Source: Leptodactylus fallax (Eukaryota; Chordata; Amphibia; Anura; Leptodactylidae). From it: a DNA stretch of 64,000 nucleotides. Below, piece after piece: positions 57,700 through 64,000 of the stretch (its first letter is position 1; every line of letters begins with the position of its first letter). Under the pieces are notes generated by a model that did no database searches, had not been told where the DNA came from, and saw only the letters and a program-made list of their open reading frames with translations. The position numbers were made by a program, and so were the translations under genes. Location of the stretch: the NCBI GenBank assembly GCA_947044405.1, contig CAMRHE010000076.1, positions 5,190,001-5,254,000 of the forward strand, read 5' to 3'.

Positions 57700-57999
57700 C
57701 ACCAGAATCCAGCATATCAACCCAGCCCGGCAGATAGATAGGTTAGGGTCACCAGAATCCAGCATATCAACCCAGCGCGGCAGATAGATAGGTTAGGGTC
57801 ACCAGAATCCAGCATATCAACCCAGCCCGGCAGATAGATAGGTTAGGGTCACCAGAATCCAGCATATCAACCCAGCGCGGCAGATAGATAGGTTAGGGTC
57901 ACCAGAATCCAGCATATCAACCCAGCGCGGCAGATAGATAGGTTAGGGTCACCAGAATCCAGCATATCAAACCAACCCGGCAGATAAATAAGTTAGGGT
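57700..57999. repeat. 50-bp minisatellite, 6 units (left arm)
   Basis: Units start CACCAGAATCCAGCATATCA at 57700, 57750, 57800, 57850, 57900 and 57950. The first five differ only at CCCAGCSCGG; the sixth is diverged. This shows recent expansion. Confidence 0.97.
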
Positions 58000-58203
58000 T
58001 TTCCCCTTGTGAATCAGTATCTCTATTTTTGTCAATATGCAGATGAGCTCTTTGGAGTAACAAGGGCATTGTCATTGCTCCAATAAAATGTAAGGGGTCC
58101 TGCCCTCATTGCTTAAAAGATTTTTTTTGCATATTGACAAAAACAGAGATATCTCAGCAATGGAGACAGCGATTCACAATAGGAATGATAACAACTCTAT
58201 TTG

Positions 58204-58805
58204 GTTGTGGTGACCCTAACCTATCTGCAAGGCTGGGGTGATATGCTGGTTCTGGTGACAATAACCTATCTATCTGCAGGGCTGGGTTGATATGCTGGTT
58301 CTGGTGACACTAACCTATCTATCTGCAGAGCTGGGTCGATATGCTGGGGTCTGGTGATCCTAACCTATCTATCTGCAGGGCTGTGTTGATAAGCTGGGGT
58401 CTGGTGATCCTAACCTATCTATCTGCAGAGCTGGGTCGATATGCTGGGGTCTGGTGACCCTAACCTATCTATCTGCAGGGCTGTGTTGATATGCTGGGTC
58501 TGGTGACCCTAACCTATCTGCAGGGCAGGGGTGATATGCTGGTTCTGGTGACACTAACCTATCTATCTACAGGGCTGGGTTTATATGCTAGGGTCTGGTG
58601 ACCCTAATCTATCTATCTGTGGGGCTGGGGTGATATGCTGGTTCTGGTGACCCTAACCTATCTATCTGCAAGACTGGGGTGATATGCTGCGTTCTGGTGA
58701 CCCTAACCTATCTATCTACAGGGATGAGTTGAGATGCTGGGTTCTGATGAGCATAACCTATCTATCTGCAGGGCTGGGGTGATGTGCTGCTTTCTGGTGA
58801 CAGAC
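58204..58805. repeat. Inverted copy of the 50-bp minisatellite, about 12 units (right arm)
   Basis: TGGTGACCCTAACCTATCTA plus CTGCAGGGCTGGGTTGATAT-type units are the reverse complement of the left-arm unit. The units are much more diverged from one another than those of the left arm, and some lack one TATC. The two arms therefore expanded at different times. Confidence 0.95.
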
Positions 58806-58943
58806 TCCCATTAAAGGGGATGCAGCACTCACCAAAGTGAATAATGGGAGTTGATCTCTATGACTTTTCTTTTTGTACAGAGGAGGAAGAATATTTGAGG
58901 CCTGTGTATTTACACTTATATTACAGGGTTGATCCTCAGCCTG

Positions 58944-59249
58944 TTAAAGGACTTATCCAGTTTTTTAAAATTGATATCCAATTCATAGCATAGGATAACA
59001 ATTTTAGATCGACAGAGATAAGACTGCTGGGATCAGTTATTTCCCCATGTCGGAGCAATCTGCAGCGTTCACTCGCTGTGCTTGTAATATCAGTGGCTAT
59101 TAGAACAGCTGGTACAGTGAGGGAGCACTGCCACTCATGTCCACATGGGGAAACAGTGGGTCCCTGTAGTCTGACCCCTGCTCATCTAAAATTGAGGTCT
59201 TACCGTACGCATAGGACATCAACTTTAAAAATGCTGGACAACCCCTTAA
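58944..59249. mobile_element. T2-type MITE with TTAA at both ends
   Basis: Left TTAAAGGACTTATCCAGTTT, right AAATGCTGGACAACCCCTTAA. The ends agree with the T2 consensus TTAAAGGRR, with TTAA at 58944 and 59246. The unit is 306 bp and non-coding. Confidence 0.82.
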
Positions 59250-59499
59250 ACAGGGGCTTTTGCTTGCAGTGACTACTGTTGGCGACATCCCACAGTTTAG
59301 CCTGGCCCGTGAGAGCAGTACCACTTCTATTATCCCAATGGTGGCCCTTTACCAAACCTCAGAATCCCAATTATTTCTCTACTTGGCCCACTTTCTCTGG
59401 CCATACTTTATCCAAAGCCTGCGTGATGAGAACTCAGTTCCTTAATGTTTTAATAGATCTGCAAAACTTGCAAAATTTCTAATTTTCTCATGCCATAAA

Positions 59500-60110
59500 A
59501 CTGTCTATTGGCACAAGTGGGTTAAGTCCTTTCAGCGCCCACATTCTCAGACTTGGATGCCTTTGGCAGAAGAAAAAAAAAAAGTCCCATTTTTTTTGAA
59601 TACAAGTATACTTCAAGTAACTTGTGTACAGCCGGCAGCCAACCCAGGCATAATCTTTTACCGAGGAGCAGAATACAATATAAAGCACAATGAGCTTTTT
59701 AAAGCTTTTCAACTGAAACATTTTTCTTTATTAAGAGTAAGCCTAAATACAATTGGCATGTACAAACATTTGGCAAACTCAACTCCTGGCTCCTCTTCTT
59801 CATTGGAATGCTGTCAGCTAAAGAAAGGATAACGGATGGCGAATAAATATGGAAAAAAAAAAGATGAGGCTTGTTTGGGCCGACGCAGAAGTACGGGTTT
59901 CTGAACTCAAAATTAAAACAGTGAATCTGAAAGGTGAAGCTTATTTGGAAGCGTAATTGAAACTGCGGCACAACGATAATTACTCCGTGGAAATTACAAG
60001 AATACACAGTAGCGGGAAAAAATATCATTTGGATGGTTTAACTCGAAGTATTAAAATTATGTAATTATCTCGGTTTCGGATTCTGAAATATTAGAGCGAG
60101 TTGAAAATTT
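59500..60110. other. Candidate conserved non-coding block
   Basis: Complex, non-repetitive sequence (GCACAATGAGCTTTTTAAAG, CAACGATAATTACTCCGTGG, TTATGTAATTATCTCGG) with palindromic and homeobox-like sites and no reading frame. It differs in texture from the repeats on both sides. This is a candidate enhancer, unproven. Confidence 0.4.
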
Positions 60111-60484
60111 TACACGTTGGCTTGGATTGTTAGGATGGAAACTGTGACAAGGCTGAGAACATTGAGAAGTGGTCAAATTGTCATAGATGTCGACACTAGA
60201 CGGTTCGGGATTCTACATCAACTCTCAAAATCAGTCCTGCAGGTATTAATGATGATGAGGATGGATTATGATATTTTTTTGTCCCAGTCATTCATTAAAG
60301 AACCAAATTTGTTATACTTTCAATCAATGGTACCAATATCTGACAGATGACGGCCATAAAGTGGAATCCAATGACAGAAGTCATTGTCACAAAAATGACT
60401 GTCGAAAAGAGCCATTTGGACATGCACAATTCTAATTTATCAGATATAGGACACTAAAAGATCTTAGCTGTAATTTTACTTCAA

Positions 60485-60486
<2 letters not shown>

Positions 60487-60526
<40 letters not shown>
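60487..60526. repeat. (AT)20 microsatellite
   Basis: Twenty uninterrupted AT units. Confidence 0.97.
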
Positions 60527-60529
<3 letters not shown>

Positions 60530-60849
60530 GGTCTGAGATTCAGGAATGATTTTTTTTGGTTTGGGGAGTGAGAGGATACAATGATGGGTCTTAGTTGTCT
60601 ATTTCTACTAGATTAGTTTAGCTTTAGGTTGCTGATCCATAAGAAGTACGGGTGTGTCCTTCTTTACCTTCCTTCGTGGCGCAAGATGACTTTTAAAAAA
60701 CATGATTTCATGATACTCTGTTACAAGATGTCTATCCTATATATCCTATATGTGTCTGTGAGCTTGTAAAGAGTTCAAGGTCAACTTCTCTATACTCCAA
60801 CCTTAGGTGGGTGACTCATATACAGTGTCCCAGCCCAGGACAGGTTAGC

Positions 60850-61440
60850 CTGCCCTATAGGTGGTGAGTTATGTTCGGTATTATGTTCATCATATTGATC
60901 CACTGTGATGTGTGTTTACAATGTGTGATTTTTTTTTTCCCAGCAGGTGTTCAAAGGTGTTGGTTGCACCTAGGTGTTACACCACAGGGGGAGCTAATTT
61001 GGCATATCTCCTGTTATGACCACATGCTAGCAATGATGAGACTTATGTCAGGGTGACGGTTTTCTATATAAGGGAGATTCTTTGCGTCTTTTCAGGAGTG
61101 TGCTGAAAGTGTGACACAAAAATTTGGTGATCTAGTCACGTACTGTGCCATCCCGAGAAGTGGCCAGTTGTGTCCCAAGAAGTTCATGAAGTCTCAGGAA
61201 GTTGAGCTTGTGAATATGACTGGGGGCGAACTCTGTGAGTAGCGTTGCCCATCGTCTTGTAAATTCCAGGTTACTGTTTTGTTATACTGCAATGTTGTGA
61301 TATTTTTGTGTGTTAATCCTGCTTTGTATCTCTTCAATCGAGATCAGTAAAGCTATGGTTCCGGTATACAAGTATTAGGTGACATCCACACTCTCTGAAA
61401 GCGTCACCCAACCTTTGTGGGTATTACATGTGGATAGCCA
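60850..61440 (+). other. Possible solo LTR (weak)
   Basis: The stretch contains a TATA-like CTATATAAGGGAGATTC at 61064 and a later CAGTAAAGCTATGG, in the order of an LTR promoter and polyadenylation region. No TG...CA boundaries with a target duplication and no internal retroviral genes were found, so the assignment is weak. Confidence 0.2.
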
Positions 61441-62049
61441 GTGGCTATGCTATGAATTGCAGTCTTTCAAGGTTTTTTTTTAGTATGTTGCTATATTGTA
61501 ATGAATTGGTTTCATGAGAAATTGGAGTCCCTAACCTAATCTGAGCTAAGGTAAGGGTAGACACATACTGTATGTAGTTATACTTCCATTTGCTGCCAAC
61601 AAATTGGAGGACCCATTTTTGTTTTAGCTTTTCTTATGGCCACTATAACTATAAGCTTGGCACAGATACACACTATGAATCCAGTGTGCTACGATGTTGC
61701 TAATGCCGCTGTATTATGGAGATATTCTTTCATAGTAGCCATGTAGAGAAGAATACTTGCATAATATGGTATCCAATAAAAGATGTAATAATTTATTTTC
61801 TCTCAAATTCATATGGAATGTGCCTGCCTATGAAACTGGATGGTACGGTAGTACAGTAGGGCTCCATAGACGTCTATCGGCATTGTACCAGTACATTTCC
61901 TAAGTTATACAGAGCCATAATACAGCCTTGTGCATGCAGACCTAATATAAAGTAATGAGAATGAAGAGAAGCTGAGAGTCGTGACACTCCGGCTTGTCTG
62001 TAACAGTATGGAACGGCTGAGCTCGCCAGGTATCGTCTTATTACTGTGT
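61441..62049. other. Unassigned non-coding DNA
   Basis: No gene or repeat was recognised. Confidence 0.45.
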
Positions 62050-62345
62050 GCCCAGCACAGTGACACAGTGGTTGGCATCACTGCTTCACAGCACAAGGGC
62101 CTTGCCTACAAATAGAAGCGTGACTGTATGCATGGATTTAGCATGTTTTCCCATTGTGATACGTTTCCTCCGGATGTTCAAGTTCCCTCCTATGGTCCCA
62201 AAACATACTGGAAGGTTAATTATCTCGTAATAAAATTACCCCACGTTTCTTTATGCCTGTGTTAGTGAAATTAGATTGTAAGCTCCACTGACGCCAAGCT
62301 AATGTGTACCAGTGAACATCCACCGTACAGTCCTGCATTGTATGT
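62050..62345 (+). mobile_element. Decayed V-SINE-like copy
   Basis: The head AGTGACACAGTGGTTGGCAT resembles a tRNA-type A-box region (CAGTGGTTAGCA in intact copies). It is followed by the decayed B-box region (CTACAAATAG) and by TTTCCTCCGGATGTTCAAGT, AACATACTGGAAGGTTAATT and TTAGATTGTAAGCTCC. These are central and tail motifs of the SINE at 9.1 kb family. It is older than that copy. Confidence 0.6.
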
Positions 62346-62590
62346 TCTTGCCATTCCAGCAGTAATAATAATTATTATAATAGGAGACAATTCCGAGCGA
62401 GTCAATGCTAATGTCTTTTTGTTACACCTTTATTTAATATGCAGCCAATTATCATTGTAATTTTTTATGTTTTGAGATGAATCCTATTTAAGGAGAAGAG
62501 CGCTGTGTCTGTTTAGCTATGAGCAGACCTGAAATCTCACATGGGTGAAATAATCAAATGAAGCTTTGTTTCTCAGATTACTATTTCCAG

Positions 62591-63213
62591 GTCATTAGTT
62601 TTTAATGCGGAATAATGTCTGCTGGGCTTCTTGTTGGTTAAAGCAGAGATGTTATATGTGTGTGTGTAGCAAGGCATAATTATTGATTGTATTCCGCTCC
62701 AATGACTGTTCCTTAAATCACTGGATGCTAATGGTAACTTTCTATGTAATATTTTGGACTGTTTTCTCCATATTTCTAGGTTTGGCCATCTTAAAGGGCT
62801 CATTCTGACTACGACTACACTCTTCCATCTTGCTGCTCTACCCGTGGGTCATGCACATGTGACAGCTCTTGACCTTTTTTCAGGGCAGCGTGCTCCAAGT
62901 CATTAGTTTTTAATGCTAAAAAAAACCATCTCCTGGGCTTCTTATTGGCTAAAGAAGAGATGTTATATGTGTGTATGTAACAAGGCATATTTATTCATAG
63001 TATTACGCTCTGATGACTATTCCTTAAATCACTGGATGACAATTTTATGCAATGTTGTGGATTGTTTTCTCTATATAAGGGCTGCATTGGTGATATATCA
63101 GGAGGATGTTGGCATGGTCTCCTCCTGACTACGACTACGCTCTTCTATCTTGCTGCTCCACTTATGGGTTGTACAAATATGCCTTCTCCCGGCCTTTTAT
63201 AAGGACAGTGTGC
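62591..63213. repeat. 308-bp tandem duplication
   Basis: Units begin GTCATTAGTTTTTAATGC at 62591 and 62899 and share AGAGATGTTATATGTGTGT, CTTAAATCACTGGATG and CTGACTACGACTAC. They differ by many substitutions and small indels, so the duplication is old. Confidence 0.88.
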
Positions 63214-63651
63214 TGTAGACACCCTTGACCCCAGCCAATGCCTATGAGCCCCAGCCTTCAGAAAAGACCCTCTCACATAGCTCTGGACCTGAGCAGTAAA
63301 ATCTAGGTGATTTCTGCTCATGCTTCTTCTGTTATTGACCTTGTTTGTATACTTGACTGCATCTACTGCTGCACAGGATAGGTTATTAATTTTTAGTCTT
63401 GGACAATCCCTTTAACACTTAACCAGTGTTGAACTGGAGTATTTTTGGACTATCAGTAGATATGATTTTGAGGTCCACCCTCCATCTATACAGAACATGT
63501 GCACTTCTACATTTAGTTGTTATCACTCTACACACAGAATATATCAGTAAGGTCTATATAGAAGCAATTGATTGGCTGCAGAGTTGGATCCCAATGGGGA
63601 TATCAACAATTATGGTCCATTATTGTGGCAGATCCTGGTCCAACCTTGCAT
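63214..63651. other. Unassigned DNA with T2-like end
   Basis: TTGGACAATCCCTTTAACAC near 63398 resembles a T2 right end without its partner. No gene. Confidence 0.4.
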
Positions 63652-63998
63652 TTAAAGGGATTTTCAGCACTTAAGTATTCAATATACAATAGGATAGGTC
63701 ATCAGTAACAGATGATGGGGGGTCTGACTCAGACTCAGTTTTTTACTAGGCACAGCGGTGCCTATTATCGTGTAATGGCTGCTCCTATTATCTTAGCTAA
63801 ATCCCTTTCCCTTAAGTGGAACTTAGCTTCAGAAATTCCATGAAACTGATGAACACTATGCCGGAGGCCAGTTGGAGGAGATTGTGGCTCTGTAAAACAG
63901 CTGATTTGTAGGAGTTTTTGGAATTGGACTCCAATCCAATATTGATGATCTATAATAAGGATAGACTATCAATATGTTAGTCCCAGAGAACCTCTTTC
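63652..63998. mobile_element. T2-type MITE at the window end
   Basis: It starts TTAAAGGGATTTTCAGCAC at 63652 and ends GAGAACCTCTTTCA near the window edge. The interior has ATAGGATAGGTCATCAG and ATTGATGATCTATAATAAGG in inverted arrangement. The last bases of the right terminus may lie beyond the window. Confidence 0.6.
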
Positions 63999-64000
63999 AC

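Larger units (their letters stand above)
57686..58814. mobile_element. Giant foldback MITE with minisatellite arms
   Basis: Ends AAAGGGAATCTGTCACCAG and, in complement, TTTAATGGGAGTCTGTCACC match T2-type termini, with TTAA at the right. The left arm is a 50-bp array (57700-57999), the right arm the same unit inverted (58204-58805), and the central 58000-58203 is also palindromic: GTCAATATGCA pairs with TGCATATTGAC, GTGAATC with GATTCAC. The whole 1.1-kb unit would fold on itself. Confidence 0.8.

Noticed and set aside
57700..57999. Regular 50-bp repeats as a CRISPR-like array
   Set aside because: The units are contiguous without unique spacers, the genome is a vertebrate, and inverted units follow at 58204. 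It is a minisatellite.
57700..57999. TTAGGG motifs as interstitial telomeric repeat
   Set aside because: TTAGGG occurs once per 50-bp unit and not in tandem, so it is part of the MITE sequence.
60850..61440. LTR retrotransposon
   Set aside because: Only a TATA-like box and a loose polyadenylation-like motif were found; no paired LTR, primer-binding site or pol gene. Kept only as a weak feature.

Overview
The window looks like non-coding vertebrate DNA, most likely from a frog or toad. I infer this from the dense layer of MITEs of types common in anuran genomes: T2/Kolobok-type elements with TTAAAGGRR ends and TTAA targets, hAT MITEs with 8-bp target duplications, V-SINE-like tRNA-related SINEs, Tc1 elements, and long TATC and AT microsatellites. 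Species cannot be told from the sequence. No complete host gene was found. There are no rRNA or tRNA genes and no CRISPR arrays.

Layout. 1-5.1 kb: unassigned DNA with one Tc1-derived MITE (2.1-2.6 kb). 5.1-9.4 kb: a hAT MITE with an exact 8-bp duplication, a TAAGGCCCC MITE, a 21-bp minisatellite open in both strands, a foldback MITE and a SINE. 9.4-20 kb: mostly unassigned, with two more MITEs, a 248-bp tandem duplication and a 22-bp tandem repeat. 20.0-20.9 kb: composite foldback Tc1 derivative. 23.6-26.6 kb: a hAT MITE followed by the most interesting object, a 2.5-kb element with terminal inverted repeats (24100-26616). It carries a two-exon gene for a multi-copy animal protein family whose function I do not know. 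Upstream of that gene are a cluster of heat-shock elements and a TATA box. The copy is dead: two in-frame TGA codons and one 1-nt insertion. 28.3-31.7 kb: a nested stack (hAT-like ends around a MITE, which is itself split by a 5'-truncated LINE, next to a T2 foldback). 32.6-34.2 kb and 41.8-43.5 kb: two full-length Tc1 transposons, each with one frame break. The second sits inside a TATC microsatellite. 44.3-50.0 kb: further hAT and T2 MITEs, including nested and TTAA-sharing pairs. 50.0-50.7 kb and 59.5-60.1 kb: complex homeobox-site-rich sequence that may be conserved non-coding DNA. 51.8-52.5 kb: a second foldback Tc1 derivative. 56.3-56.6 kb: a nearly perfect 76-bp inverted repeat. 57.7-58.8 kb: a giant foldback MITE whose two arms have become inverted 50-bp minisatellite arrays. 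62.6-63.2 kb: a 308-bp tandem duplication.

The elements do not form a pathway. They record successive transposition into a gene-poor region. A single candidate host exon (40767-40870, cysteine-rich, good splice sites) and the candidate conserved blocks are the only hints of host function. All family names come from recognition of termini and motifs by eye; no search was run.
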